Counted from the stretch's first letter, positions 21,670 to 30,304 are shown. The stretch: 64,000 nucleotides of DNA from JAXLYE01 sp046351595 (GCA_046351595.1 JAXLYE010000001.1:1488001-1552000), one strand, 5' to 3'. A program made the numbers and translations. Notes: a model not told the origin generated them from the sequence alone.

Positions 21670-22791
21670 ATGTCATGTATGGCAACTAGCTTCATGTCCG
21701 AATCCACGTCAGCGACGGAAAACAGCGGTTCGCCGGGTCCCCGGCAAGCTCAACCATGGAGCAGCCTGCGGAGCGCCCGCGCAAGGGGCCTCGGGCCCTG
21801 GTTTCTGGGCCGCAACCTGGGCCTCTCCTTGGGTCTGTGGATCGTGCTCAACCTGGTGCTCGCGTCCGGTTGCAGCAGGAAAACGAACTCATCTATTAAG
21901 GAAAACACCGGAGCGCGCCCGATAGCGCAGCGCATCGTCACGCTGACCCCGAGCCTGACCGAGATCGTCTTCGCGCTCGGCGCCGGCGATCGCATCGTCG
22001 GCGTCTCGGACTTCTGCGACTACCCGCCCGAGGCACAGAGGCGCCCCCGGGTCGGCAGCTTCCTGCAGCCCTCCGTCGAGAAGATCCTGGCGCTGCGGCC
22101 GGACCTGGTGCTCGTCGACGTGGTGCAGAAGGAGGTGGCCGAGGCGCTGCGGCACGCCGGGGCGCGGGTGCGGGCGGTGCCGCTCAACGACCTCGCCGAC
22201 GTGCGCAGCTCGCTGCTCACCGTCGGGGACGCGATCGGCGATCGGCGCGAGCAGGCGCAGCAGCTGGGCATGCGCCTCGATCAGGAGCTGCTCGCGGTGC
22301 GGCTGCTCGTCGGCAAGCGGCCGCCGCGGCCGGCGCTGTTCGTCGTCGATCGCCAGCTCGGCGGGCTGCGCGGGCTGGTGGTCGCCGGGCCGGGCTCCTA
22401 CCTCGACGAGCTTTTGCGCATGGCCGGCGGCGAGAACGTGGTCGCGGACCTGCGCCTGCGCTACGCAAAGATCGCGGCCGAGACCATCACCGAGCGCCGG
22501 CCCGAGGTGATCCTCGACGCGGTGCACGTGCCGCCCGGGCCGGACGAGGCCGCGGCGCAAAAGCGGGCGCAGTCCGACTGGCAGCAGCTCGGCGACGTGC
22601 CGGCGGTGCAGCGCGGCGCGGTCTACGTGCTCTCGAGCCGCGAGTTCGTGACGCCGGGTCCGCGCCTGGGCCAGGTGCTGCGGCGCATCGCCGAGCTGCT
22701 GCACCCCGAGGCGTTTCCGAAGCCCGCGCCGCCCGCGCGCACGCCGATCGACTCGACGGCGAACCCGCTGCCCCCGGCGGGGCCTAGGTAA
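21670..22791 (+). CDS. btuF: BtuF-like cobalamin-binding periplasmic lipoprotein
   Basis: About 373 residues. The domain starts with QRIVTLTPSLTEIVFALGAGDRIVGVSDFCDYP and continues VGSFLQPSVEKILALRPDLVL, the classical BtuF/TroA-like fold that captures vitamin B12 for an ABC importer; a GSYLDELLRMAGGENV segment follows. The N-terminus has an unusually long Arg-containing region before a hydrophobic segment and a lipobox (LASGC), so it is probably a lipoprotein. ATG 21670 is the chosen start (GAAGGGG about 14 bases upstream); ATG 21694 is an alternative. No permease or ATPase gene is nearby. It overlaps the convergent M48 gene by 8 bp. Confidence 0.85.
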   Translation: MSCMATSFMSESTSATENSGSPGPRQAQPWSSLRSARARGLGPWFLGRNLGLSLGLWIVLNLVLASGCSRKTNSSIKENTGARPIAQRIVTLTPSLTEIVFALGAGDRIVGVSDFCDYPPEAQRRPRVGSFLQPSVEKILALRPDLVLVDVVQKEVAEALRHAGARVRAVPLNDLADVRSSLLTVGDAIGDRREQAQQLGMRLDQELLAVRLLVGKRPPRPALFVVDRQLGGLRGLVVAGPGSYLDELLRMAGGENVVADLRLRYAKIAAETITERRPEVILDAVHVPPGPDEAAAQKRAQSDWQQLGDVPAVQRGAVYVLSSREFVTPGPRLGQVLRRIAELLHPEAFPKPAPPARTPIDSTANPLPPAGPR

Positions 22792-23833
22792 GCCGCTCGA
22801 TCCGCGGCGGCTGCAGCAGGTCCAGGTACTCGCCGCGGCAGGCCCACTGCCACAGCTCGGCCGCGCGCCACAGCGGGAAGGGGTGCGTGCGCGAGACGGT
22901 CTGCATCACCGTGTACAGCCGATCGAGCACGTTCTCCTCGGGCGCCTGCCGCGCCTTGAGCGCCTGGTCCATGAACTGCACAAGCGACAGCTCGCCGAGC
23001 TGCCCCGCGAACAGCCGCGCGCTGCCGCACGCCAGCTTCATCAGGACGCCCAGCGACAGCGCCGGGTCGCGCGTCGCCAGCAGCATGCCGCGATCGGCGG
23101 TGAGCTCGGAGCAGCGATCCCACTTGAGCAGCGCCAGCTGCAGCGGCAGGACCAGCAGGTTGCCGATGCCCAGCGTCGCGCCGAGCAGCTCGGTCGTCGC
23201 GCGCGAGAGCAGCCGCGCCGCGGTCTTGTACAGCACGTGCTGCGACTGGATGTGGGCCAGCTCGTGCGCCATCACCGCCAGGAGCTCGTCCTCGGTCATG
23301 AGCTCGATGAGCGGGCTTGTGATCGCGACGTAGGGCCGCTCGATGCCGCCGGTGTGGGCGTTGACGTCGGAGTGGGCGTAGACGTAGAGCTCGGGCAGCT
23401 CGCGGAAGCCCAGCCTCGTCGCCGCGCGCTCGAACAGCTTGAGCAGGCCCGAGAGCTGGCCGGCGCCGACACGCACGAAGCTGCTCTGGTGGAACACACG
23501 ATCGTAGCGCTCGACCGTGGCCTCGACGAGCTTGCGAACCAGCGCCGAGACCCCAGGCACCGACTCGAGCGCCGCCAGCGAGCGCTGATCGAGCGGGTGC
23601 TGGTAGCGCGCCGCCAGCGACGGCAGGGCCGAGAGCGCGGCGTCCGGGGCGCAGAACATCGCGGCCTGGCAGCGGCCGCAGCGCAGCTTGTCGGGCTGCT
23701 CGAGCGCGCGGCCGAGCAGGACGCGGTTCTTGCCGTCGCAGGCGGGGCACGCGAGGATGCGCGTCTCGTCGTCGGGCAGCGGGTAGCGGAGGCCGTCGAA
23801 GCCCGGCGGAGACGGGGCGGCGGACACGTTCAT
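22784..23833 (-). CDS. M48 family zinc metalloprotease with an N-terminal zinc ribbon
   Basis: A 349-residue protein. The catalytic helix VMAHELAHIQSQH contains HExxH, and SELTADRGML downstream supplies the third ligand Glu of M48 peptidases. The N-terminal 50 residues have CPAC and CGRC pairs forming a likely zinc ribbon. One hydrophobic segment near the middle (LLVLPLQLALL) may embed in the membrane. Family members (HtpX/Ste24/BepA types) degrade misfolded envelope proteins. ATG 23833 is preferred over 23842 because TAAGGT ends 7 nt upstream of it. Confidence 0.85.
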   Translation of the reverse strand: MNVSAAPSPPGFDGLRYPLPDDETRILACPACDGKNRVLLGRALEQPDKLRCGRCQAAMFCAPDAALSALPSLAARYQHPLDQRSLAALESVPGVSALVRKLVEATVERYDRVFHQSSFVRVGAGQLSGLLKLFERAATRLGFRELPELYVYAHSDVNAHTGGIERPYVAITSPLIELMTEDELLAVMAHELAHIQSQHVLYKTAARLLSRATTELLGATLGIGNLLVLPLQLALLKWDRCSELTADRGMLLATRDPALSLGVLMKLACGSARLFAGQLGELSLVQFMDQALKARQAPEENVLDRLYTVMQTVSRTHPFPLWRAAELWQWACRGEYLDLLQPPRIERLT

Positions 23834-23840
23834 GCGCGTC

Positions 23841-23846
23841 ACCTTA
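23841..23846 (-). promoter_or_regulatory. -10-like TAAGGT before the M48 protease gene
   Basis: TAAGGT ends 7 nt before ATG 23833, favouring that ATG over the one at 23842, which would overlap the hexamer. Confidence 0.35.
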
Positions 23847-23950
23847 ACACGGCCGCACCCCGGCTTGGTCGAACGGCCAGGCCATGCGCGGCTCCCGTCG
23901 GCCGCGCCGCGAGGCTGCTGCGCCTATGTTCGCAGCCTCCCGCGGCGTGA

Positions 23951-23956
23951 TACCAT
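23951..23956 (+). promoter_or_regulatory. -10-like TACCAT before the first PP2C gene
   Basis: TGATACCAT ends 8 nt before ATG 23965; TTCGCA sixteen bases further up is a possible -35. Confidence 0.45.
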
Positions 23957-23964
23957 GAGCCCGC

Positions 23965-24756
23965 ATGTCCTCATCCTTCCCAATGCGCGGTATGCGGGTC
24001 CGCTTCTCTGGCGAGACCAACATCGGCATGAAGCGTAAGCACAACGAGGACAGCTTCATGCTGCCCGACTTTGAGCGCGCCGCCATCGTCGCTGATGGGA
24101 TGGGCGGTCACGCCAGCGGCGAGGTCGCCTCGCGCATGGCCGTCGAGGGCGTCGCCGAGTACCTCAAGGCGACGCAGGACCAGGCGATCGTCACCTGGCC
24201 CTTCAAGCTCGACTCGGGCTTGCGCTACGAGACGAACCGCCTGGTGGTCGCGATCAAGGTCTCGAACCAGCGCATCTACGAGACCGCGCAGCGCAACGAG
24301 GAGCAGCACGGCATGGGCACGACCATCGTCGCGGCGCTCTTCCTCGACGATCGCGTCGTCGTCGCCCACGTCGGCGACAGCCGCTGCTACCGCCTGCGCC
24401 GCCAGCAGCTCATCCAGCTGACCGAAGATCACTCCCTGCTCAACGATTACATGAAGATGAAGCGCCTCTCCGGCGAGGAGGTCGGCCGCTTCACGCAGAA
24501 GAACGTCATCGTCCGCGCCCTCGGCATGAAGGAGTCGGTGCAGGTCGACACGATGATCGACATCCCGCAGATCGACGACGTGTACCTTTTGTGCTCCGAC
24601 GGCCTGTCGGGCATGGTGACGGACCCGCAGATCGCCGACATCCTCATGCAGAACCGCGACCTCGACACCGCCTGCGAGCGCCTGATCCAGGCCGCCAACG
24701 ACGCCGGCGGCGCCGACAACATCACCGCCGTCCTCGCCCGCATCGAGCCCCTTTGA
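23965..24756 (+). CDS. PP2C-type Ser/Thr protein phosphatase
   Basis: A 263-residue metal-dependent phosphatase with all PP2C metal motifs: KRKHNEDSF near residue 25, VADGMGGHASGE, GMGTTIVAAL, VAHVGDSRCYRL, LLCSDGLSGMV and the closing GGADNITAVLA. It would reverse phosphorylation by Hanks-type kinases such as those encoded here. It is soluble and single-domain. ATG 23965 has TACCAT ending 8 nt upstream. The next gene downstream is ftsA, separated by about 280 bp with two hairpins, so the two are probably not co-transcribed by simple read-through. Confidence 0.95.
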   Translation: MSSSFPMRGMRVRFSGETNIGMKRKHNEDSFMLPDFERAAIVADGMGGHASGEVASRMAVEGVAEYLKATQDQAIVTWPFKLDSGLRYETNRLVVAIKVSNQRIYETAQRNEEQHGMGTTIVAALFLDDRVVVAHVGDSRCYRLRRQQLIQLTEDHSLLNDYMKMKRLSGEEVGRFTQKNVIVRALGMKESVQVDTMIDIPQIDDVYLLCSDGLSGMVTDPQIADILMQNRDLDTACERLIQAANDAGGADNITAVLARIEPL

Positions 24757-24757
24757 T

Positions 24758-24801
24758 AGGGGGGCCTTCCCGTCCCCCCTCACTCGGCAGAGCCGAGTGA
24801 G
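24758..24801 (+). terminator. Double hairpin after the PP2C gene
   Basis: AGGGGGG (24758-24764) pairs with CCCCCCT (24774-24780), and CTCACTCGGC (24779-24788) pairs perfectly with GCCGAGTGAG (24792-24801) around AGA. The two stems overlap by two bases, so they compete. A C-rich stretch rather than a T-tract follows. This is a terminator or attenuator before ftsA. Confidence 0.6.
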
Positions 24802-25036
24802 CCTCCCCCCACCACGGATTTCTCGCGCAGCTTGTAGCGCCCCGCTCCCGCTCTCCACACCGCTGCCGATCAACCCGCTGCGCGCTCTCTCTCGAGCGCT
24901 CGGCAAAAACTTGCTGGGGTTCTCGGGCCCTGCGCAATCTAGCAAGGTGCGGCTGCTGTCTCTGCCGCCGCGCCGGTCATCGTCAGCGCGCAATTGAGCA
25001 ACCGGGCCCCGGCCCCTTCGGGAAGCAGTTCAGATC

Positions 25037-26260
25037 ATGGCGAAGCGAGAGGAGCTCATCGTCGGCCTAGACATCGGCACCACCAAGGTGGCCTGCCTCG
25101 TGGGCGAGATCACCGACGAGGGCGTCGACATCATCGGGGTGGGCACGCAGCCCAGCTCCGGTCTCAAGAAGGGCGTGGTGGTGAACATCGACGCCACGGT
25201 CGCCGCCATCCAGAGGGCCGTCGAAGAAGCCGAGCACATGGCCGGCGTCGAGATCACGCAGGTCTACGCCGGCATCGCCGGGGCCCACGTCAAGGCGTTC
25301 TGCTCCGAGGGCGTGGTGGCGATCCGCGATCGCGAGGTGCGCCCCGGCGACATCGAGCGCGTCATCGAGGCCGCCAAGGCCGTCAACATCCCGCAAGACC
25401 GCGAGATCCTGCACGTCGTGCCGCAGGAGTTCTCGATCGATCACCAGGACGGCATCCGCGAGCCGCTCGGCATGTCCGGCGTGCGCCTGGAGGCGCGCGT
25501 GCACATCGTCACCGCCGCCTCGGCCTCGGCGCAGAACATCGTGAAGTGCTGCACGCGCTGCGGCCTGCAGGTGCAGGACCTGGTGCTGGAGCCGCTGGCG
25601 ACCGCCGAGGCGGTGCTGCACAGCGACGAGAAGGAGCTCGGCGTGGCGCTGCTCGACATCGGCGGCGGCACCTCGGACCTGGTGGTCTACAACGACGGCG
25701 CGCTGGTGCACACCATGGTGCTGCCGATCGGCGGGCACCAGCTGACCAACGACCTCGCGGTGGGGCTGCGCACGCCGATGACCGACGCCGAGCGGCTCAA
25801 GCACCGCCACGGCTGCGCCCTCACCAGCCTGCTCAGCGAGGGCGAAACCGTCGAGGTCCCGTCGGTGGGCGGGCGGCCGCCGCGCATCCTGCAGCGCACG
25901 GTGCTGGCCGACATCCTGCAGCCGCGCGTCGACGAGATCTTCTCGCTGGTGCGCGACGAGCTACAGCGCTGTGGCCTGGCCGACACGCTGGCCTCGGGGC
26001 TGGTGGTCACCGGCGGCTCGACGCTGCTCCAGGGGCTGCCCGAGCTGGCCGAGGAGATCCTGGGCATGCCGGTGCGCCGCGCCATGCCGCAGGGCATCGG
26101 CGGCCTGGTCGAGGTGGTGCGCTCGCCGATCTACGCGACCGCGGTCGGCCTGGTGCTGTACGGCGCGCGCCAGCACGAGGGCCTGCACCTCGCACACGGC
26201 GGCGGCGAGCGCCGCGGCGTCTGGCGGCGCATGCGCTCGTGGTTCGCCGAGGTGTTCTAG
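25037..26260 (+). CDS. ftsA: Cell division protein FtsA
   Basis: A 407-residue actin-like protein that tethers FtsZ to the membrane and recruits the divisome. It has the phosphate-1 loop GLDIGTTKVACLVGEI, the SHS2/1C region (SSGLKKGVVVNIDATVAAIQ), phosphate-2 LLDIGGGTSDLVVY, and the adenosine motif VVTGGSTLLQGL. The C-terminal amphipathic helix ends RRMRSWFAEVF and should bind the membrane. Length is normal. The usual neighbours ftsQ and ftsZ are absent on both sides; a PP2C lies upstream and a small RHH-like gene 33 nt downstream. GGAAGCAG upstream of the ATG is a weak ribosome site. Confidence 0.95.
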   Translation: MAKREELIVGLDIGTTKVACLVGEITDEGVDIIGVGTQPSSGLKKGVVVNIDATVAAIQRAVEEAEHMAGVEITQVYAGIAGAHVKAFCSEGVVAIRDREVRPGDIERVIEAAKAVNIPQDREILHVVPQEFSIDHQDGIREPLGMSGVRLEARVHIVTAASASAQNIVKCCTRCGLQVQDLVLEPLATAEAVLHSDEKELGVALLDIGGGTSDLVVYNDGALVHTMVLPIGGHQLTNDLAVGLRTPMTDAERLKHRHGCALTSLLSEGETVEVPSVGGRPPRILQRTVLADILQPRVDEIFSLVRDELQRCGLADTLASGLVVTGGSTLLQGLPELAEEILGMPVRRAMPQGIGGLVEVVRSPIYATAVGLVLYGARQHEGLHLAHGGGERRGVWRRMRSWFAEVF

Positions 26261-26293
26261 CCGAGTACAGCGCGCGCAGCGGAGCCAGAGCGA

Positions 26294-26515
26294 ATGGACC
26301 TGACCGATCGACCGCAGCCCGTAACCGTCCAGATCAACGGCACCGCCGCGCTGCTGCTGCTGCGCCTGATGGAGCAGCTCGGCACCGAGGACGGCGGCGG
26401 CGTGATCAGCCGGGCGCTGGGCCTGCTCGAGCTGGCCGTGCGCGCGCGCCGCGAGGGCCGCGCGCTGTGCCTCATCGACCGGAAGACGGGCGCCAGCAGC
26501 GACGTCGCGTTCTGA
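26294..26515 (+). CDS. Small ribbon-helix-helix-like protein
   Basis: A 73-residue protein 33 nt after ftsA on the same strand. The pattern PVTVQINGTAALLLLRLMEQ, then VISRALGLLELAVRARREGRALCLIDRKTG, resembles small proteins with an N-terminal beta strand followed by two helices and a closing strand (RHH-like fold, as in CopG-related regulators). Such proteins bind DNA as dimers, but Arg/Lys at the usual strand positions is sparse, so a protein-binding role is possible. The last codons and the stop are part of a short tandem repeat. Confidence 0.6.
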   Translation: MDLTDRPQPVTVQINGTAALLLLRLMEQLGTEDGGGVISRALGLLELAVRARREGRALCLIDRKTGASSDVAF

Positions 26516-26566
26516 CGTCACCGCCCTGGCATCGCGCCCTGGCGTCACGTTCTGGCGTCGCTGGGC
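26501..26566 (+). repeat. 13-bp degenerate tandem repeat spanning a stop codon
   Basis: Five units start at 26501, 26514, 26528, 26541 and 26554: GACGTCGCGTTCT, GACGTCACCGCCCT, GGCATCGCGCCCT, GGCGTCACGTTCT and GGCGTCGCTGGGC. The stop of the RHH-like gene (26513-26515) lies at the junction of units 1 and 2. Confidence 0.8.
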
Positions 26567-26733
26567 AGACCTCGACCCGGGGCTGCGGAGCAGCCGGAGC
26601 CGGGTCACCGATCTTTGGACGGACAAATAGACGAGCGCCCACGGACCGCTTGGGTCCTGCGGGCCGCCTGGTTGTCTCGGGTGTGGCTGAAGCGAGCGCG
26701 GTCAGCGAGGGCGAGCGAGCCGGGGCAGCAGCC

Positions 26734-26922
26734 TTACGCCTTCTCGACCTTGCCGCTGCGGATGCAGCGGGTGCAGACGCGCAGGCTCTGGCTGATGCCG
26801 CCGATCTTGGCGTGCACGCGCTGCAGGTTCGGGCGCTGCACCTTCTTGGTCTTGATGTTCGAGTGGCTCACCTTGTGCCCGACGAGCCGGCCCTTGTCAC
26901 AGATTTCGCAACGATTTGCCAT
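26734..26922 (-). CDS. rpmB: 50S ribosomal protein L28
   Basis: A 62-residue ribosomal protein, full length for the bacterial family. It begins MANRCEICDKGRLVGHKVSHSNIKTKK, diagnostic for L28, and has the zinc-binding C+ form with CEIC near residues 5-8 and CTRC near residues 50-53. It sits alone, not next to rpmG. TACAAG at 26933-26938 ends 10 nt before the ATG and may be its -10 region. Confidence 0.97.
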   Translation of the reverse strand: MANRCEICDKGRLVGHKVSHSNIKTKKVQRPNLQRVHAKIGGISQSLRVCTRCIRSGKVEKA

Positions 26923-26932
26923 AGTGGTGTCG

Positions 26933-26938
26933 CTTGTA
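26933..26938 (-). promoter_or_regulatory. -10-like TACAAG before rpmB
   Basis: TACAAG on the minus strand ends 10 nt before ATG 26922. Confidence 0.35.
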
Positions 26939-27164
26939 GCACGCGCTCTCTCGCGAGATCAAAAGAAAATGGCGCCAGGGGACCGGCCGGCCAGGGATAC
27001 ATGGCAGGCGACAGACACCCGGCCAGCCGGCTCGCGGCCTGCGATAGAGTCAGCGGCCGACCCGTATTAAAACGCCGCCGCAGCGGCCGTGCGCGGCGCG
27101 GCCCGCGGACCCAGATTGACAGCGCGGCAGGGCCCCCGTCTACCGCGACCCCAGGGAGGAGACG

Positions 27165-28523
27165 ATGAACCGTTCGCAGGAGCGGCTGCTCGCGTTTGCG
27201 ACCGCGCGGCTCAAGCGCTTCCGGGTGCAGCTCGGCCGGCTGCTCAGCCCGGATATCGACGAGGGCGCCGAGCGCCGTGAGGCCCAGCTCGCCGAGGCCG
27301 AGGAGCTGACGCGGCGGGCCGCGGGCCTGCGCGGCGGCGTCGCCAAGATCGGCCAGCTGCGCGCCTACCTGCAGGGCTCGGGCGCCCTCGCCCCCGAGGC
27401 GCAGAAGGCGCTGAGCCGGCTGTTCGACCACGTGCCCGGCGACGAGCCGCAGGCGATCCGCCGCGTCATCGAGGAGGACCTGGGCGCGCCGCCCGAGAAG
27501 CTCTTCGCCGAGTGGACGGATCGGCCCATGGCCGCGGCGTCGCTCGGGCAGGTCCACGCCGCCCGCGCGCACGACGGCAGCCTGCTCGCGGTCAAGGTCC
27601 AGTACCCGGGCGTGGCGGCGGCGCTGCGCGACGATCTCGACTCGAGCGGCGTGCTGCGCGAGCTGGTCGGGGCCGACCTCGGCGGCTCGGTCTCCGACGA
27701 GGCGATCGCCGCTCTGCGCGACCGGCTGCTGCGCGAGCTGGACTACGCCGAGGAGCTGCGCAGCCTGCGCCGCTTCCGCTCGGCGTTCTCGGACGAGGCG
27801 AGCGTGGTCATCCCGAAGGCCGTGCCGGAGCTGTCGAGCGGCCGCGTGCTGAGCATGGAGCGGCTGCACGGGCGCTCGCTGCCCGAGCTGGCGCAGACCC
27901 GGTCGGCGGCCGAGCGCAGCGCGGTCGCGCACACCATCCTGCGCTTCGCGCTGGTCGGGCCGATCAAGCACGGGCTGATCAACGTCGACCCCAACCCCGG
28001 CAACTACCTGGTCCTGGACAGCGCGGGCCCCGGCGCTGCGGGCGCGCCCGTCGACCAGGCCCCGGGCCCGCTCTCGCGCGTCGGCTTCATCGACTTCGGC
28101 TGCGTCGCCGAGCTGCCCGAGGAGCTGCGCCAGGCCGACCACGACCTGTGGATGGCGATGATCCGTCGCGACGGCGAGGCGCTGCGGCACGCCGCCCACC
28201 GCGCCGGCCTGATCCCAGCGGCCCGGTCCTTCGATGCCGCGGTCTACCGCCGCTGGGAGCGCCAGCTCGGCGAGCCCTTCCTGGCCCGCGAGCCGCGCCC
28301 GCTGACCCCCGAGTACGTGCGCGAGCTGGCGTCCCTGACCTGGCAGCTGGCGCACACCCAGGTGCTGTCGCTGCTGCCCGAGGCGCTGCTCCTGTGGCGG
28401 CAGCGCCTCGGCGTCTTCGCGGTCCTTGCATCGCTGCAGCCGACGCTGCCCTTCCGCCGCGTGCTCGGCGACGTGCTCGACGACCGCTCGCACCCGGTGC
28501 CGCTGCTGCAGCGCTTCCCGTGA
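27165..28523 (+). CDS. UbiB/ABC1 (COQ8) family atypical kinase
   Basis: A 452-residue member of the UbiB/ABC1 protein-kinase-like family, linked to quinone biosynthesis and lipid homeostasis. It has the KxGQ motif (KIGQ at 61-64) that replaces the usual accessory helix, the Ala-rich loop AAASLGQVHAA, the ATP-site Lys in VKVQYPG, the catalytic segment NVDPNPGNYL and the metal motif FIDFGC. The C-terminal membrane helices of classical UbiB are not obvious, so this is a shorter soluble or peripheral type. The ATG is preceded by GGGAGGAG. The next gene is a VWA-FHA protein 75 nt downstream, without evident functional link. Confidence 0.9.
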   Translation: MNRSQERLLAFATARLKRFRVQLGRLLSPDIDEGAERREAQLAEAEELTRRAAGLRGGVAKIGQLRAYLQGSGALAPEAQKALSRLFDHVPGDEPQAIRRVIEEDLGAPPEKLFAEWTDRPMAAASLGQVHAARAHDGSLLAVKVQYPGVAAALRDDLDSSGVLRELVGADLGGSVSDEAIAALRDRLLRELDYAEELRSLRRFRSAFSDEASVVIPKAVPELSSGRVLSMERLHGRSLPELAQTRSAAERSAVAHTILRFALVGPIKHGLINVDPNPGNYLVLDSAGPGAAGAPVDQAPGPLSRVGFIDFGCVAELPEELRQADHDLWMAMIRRDGEALRHAAHRAGLIPAARSFDAAVYRRWERQLGEPFLAREPRPLTPEYVRELASLTWQLAHTQVLSLLPEALLLWRQRLGVFAVLASLQPTLPFRRVLGDVLDDRSHPVPLLQRFP

Positions 28524-28584
28524 GGCCCGCGGCCCGGCCCGGCCTGCCAGCGACGGGGGGTGGAGCCGGCCCGCGCTGATCGGC

Positions 28585-28590
28585 TACCAT
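28585..28590 (+). promoter_or_regulatory. -10-like TACCAT before the VWA-FHA gene
   Basis: TACCAT ends 8 nt before ATG 28599, favouring this start over one at 28560. Confidence 0.4.
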
Positions 28591-28598
28591 GCACGGTG

Positions 28599-30155
28599 AT
28601 GCAAAGGGGCAGCGATCTGCGCGCCTTAGGCGGGGCGCGGCGACCGCGGGGCGGACGGGCCGGGCTCGGCCTGCTCGCCGCGCTCGCGGCCCTGGCATCG
28701 CTGCTCGTCGCGGGCTCGACGGCGCAAGCGGCCAAGCCGCGCTGCCGCCTCGAGCGCCTGGACGCCTCGCGGCTGGACGAGGACGGCCGCGTCAAGGTCG
28801 TGGGCGGCGTGGTCGAGCTCGAGGGCCAGGTCAACCGCGACCGCCCGGCCGCCTCGTACCGCCTGCAGGTCAACGGCAAGACCGTCGCCAAGGCCGAGAA
28901 GCTCGAGGACTTCGAGAAGACCGGGCAGGAGCTCTACGTCGTGCTCGCCGTCGAGGTCTCGGCGCTGTACGCGCCCGTCATCGAGCAGATCAAGGAGGCG
29001 GTGCGCGACTTCCTCGGGGCGCTGCCGCCGCGCACCAAGGTCAAGCTGATCTCCTACGGCTACGAGATCCAGCAGCTGCCCGCGTTCCTGGCGCCGCCGG
29101 CGCTGGTGCAGAGCATCGATGACCTCGTTCCCGACGAGGAGGGCGACGTCCAGCTGCTCAACGCGATCGCGGCCGGGCTGACCTCGCTGAACCGGCTGAG
29201 CGCGGCCAAGGACAAAGACAAGGACAAGGACAAGAAGCCGGCGCAGGCGCCGCCGCGCAAGGTGCTGGTCGTGCTCTCCGACGGGCTGAACCAGCTCATG
29301 GACCGCAAGAACTTCAAGCGCGTCGGCGACCTGCTCAAGCAGAACGGCGTGCCGCTGTTCCCGATCGCCTTCTCGCCGCGCGACGACCGCGGCCCGCTGC
29401 TCAACCTGGGCGAGCTGGCCAAGCGCAGCCACGGCACCTTCCGCTGGGCGCAGAAGCCTGAGAACCTGAAGGAGCAGTTCCTCAACCTGGCCGAGGAGCT
29501 GCGCCAGTCCGCGGTGCTGACCTTCCCGGGCAAGAAGCTCGACGCCAAGGCGCTCGGCAAGGCGACGGTGACGCTGCAGTGCGGCGACATCCGCTCCAAC
29601 GCCGCCGCGGCGCCGCTGCTGCCGCCCGAGGAGACGTCGCGGTGGTGGAAGTGGCTGCTCGGCATCGTGCTGGTGCTGGTCGGGCTGTGGGGCGCGGCGC
29701 AGGGGGCGCTGTGGAGGCTGCGGCGGCGGGCCGCCCGGCTCGGCGTGCCGGCGTCGCAGCCGCCCGTGGCGAGCACCCCGCTGCCGACCGGCGGCTACCC
29801 GGCGGCCGGCCTCCCCGTCGTCGGGGCGCTGCCGCCGCGACCGGGCCGCGTGTACACGGCCACGCTCATCGGCATCGGCCCGCTGGTCGGCACCCGCCTC
29901 AAGGTCGAGGGCAACCTGTTCGTCGGCAAGGCGGTGCAGGGCCCCAATACGCTGCAGGTCACCACCGATCCCAGCCTCGCGCCGACGCACGGCGAGCTGC
30001 GCCGCGACGCCCAGGGCTTCGTCCTCATCGACCTGGGCGCGCCGAGCGGCTGCTTTGTGAACGACCAGCGCGTCAGCGGGCAGGCGCGGGTGCAGGACGG
30101 CGACGTGATCCGCTTCGGCACCGGCACGCAGCTCAAGTTCCGCCTCGACGACTAG
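28599..30155 (+). CDS. Membrane-anchored VWA-like protein with a C-terminal FHA domain
   Basis: A 518-residue protein. Its signal peptide covers about 1-45 (LGLLAALAALASLLVAGSTAQA). A VWA-like domain follows (about 85-320) with the MIDAS position reading EVSAL instead of DxSxS and a KDKDKDKDKK insertion. A transmembrane helix near 355-377 (WLLGIVLVLVGLWGAAQGALW) is followed by a Pro-rich linker and an FHA domain at about 420-518 with the phosphothreonine-binding-like pattern THGELRRDAQGFVLIDLGAPSGCFVNDQRV. The FHA domain would bind phosphorylated proteins in the cytoplasm, linking outside VWA binding to the Ser/Thr kinase network. It starts at ATG 28599, with TACCAT ending 8 nt upstream. Confidence 0.87.
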   Translation: MQRGSDLRALGGARRPRGGRAGLGLLAALAALASLLVAGSTAQAAKPRCRLERLDASRLDEDGRVKVVGGVVELEGQVNRDRPAASYRLQVNGKTVAKAEKLEDFEKTGQELYVVLAVEVSALYAPVIEQIKEAVRDFLGALPPRTKVKLISYGYEIQQLPAFLAPPALVQSIDDLVPDEEGDVQLLNAIAAGLTSLNRLSAAKDKDKDKDKKPAQAPPRKVLVVLSDGLNQLMDRKNFKRVGDLLKQNGVPLFPIAFSPRDDRGPLLNLGELAKRSHGTFRWAQKPENLKEQFLNLAEELRQSAVLTFPGKKLDAKALGKATVTLQCGDIRSNAAAAPLLPPEETSRWWKWLLGIVLVLVGLWGAAQGALWRLRRRAARLGVPASQPPVASTPLPTGGYPAAGLPVVGALPPRPGRVYTATLIGIGPLVGTRLKVEGNLFVGKAVQGPNTLQVTTDPSLAPTHGELRRDAQGFVLIDLGAPSGCFVNDQRVSGQARVQDGDVIRFGTGTQLKFRLDD

Positions 30156-30252
30156 CGGCGGTCGCACGGGGCCGCGCGGCGATGGCGCTCGGGTGCTCAC
30201 CGGGCTCTGTGGCCGGGGCTGCCTACGGCGTTCTTGAGGAGGCGGCCTGCGG

Positions 30253-30289
30253 ACCTGGTCGATGGACCGGTCGGCGGACCGGTCGGCGG
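30253..30289. repeat. 12-bp tandem duplication
   Basis: ACCGGTCGGCGG occurs twice head-to-tail (30266-30277 and 30278-30289), preceded by a degenerate 13-bp unit, ACCTGGTCGATGG (30253-30265). It lies between the VWA-FHA gene and the convergent small gene at 30305. Confidence 0.85.
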
Positions 30290-30304
30290 TCTGGCCGGGG
30301 CGGC

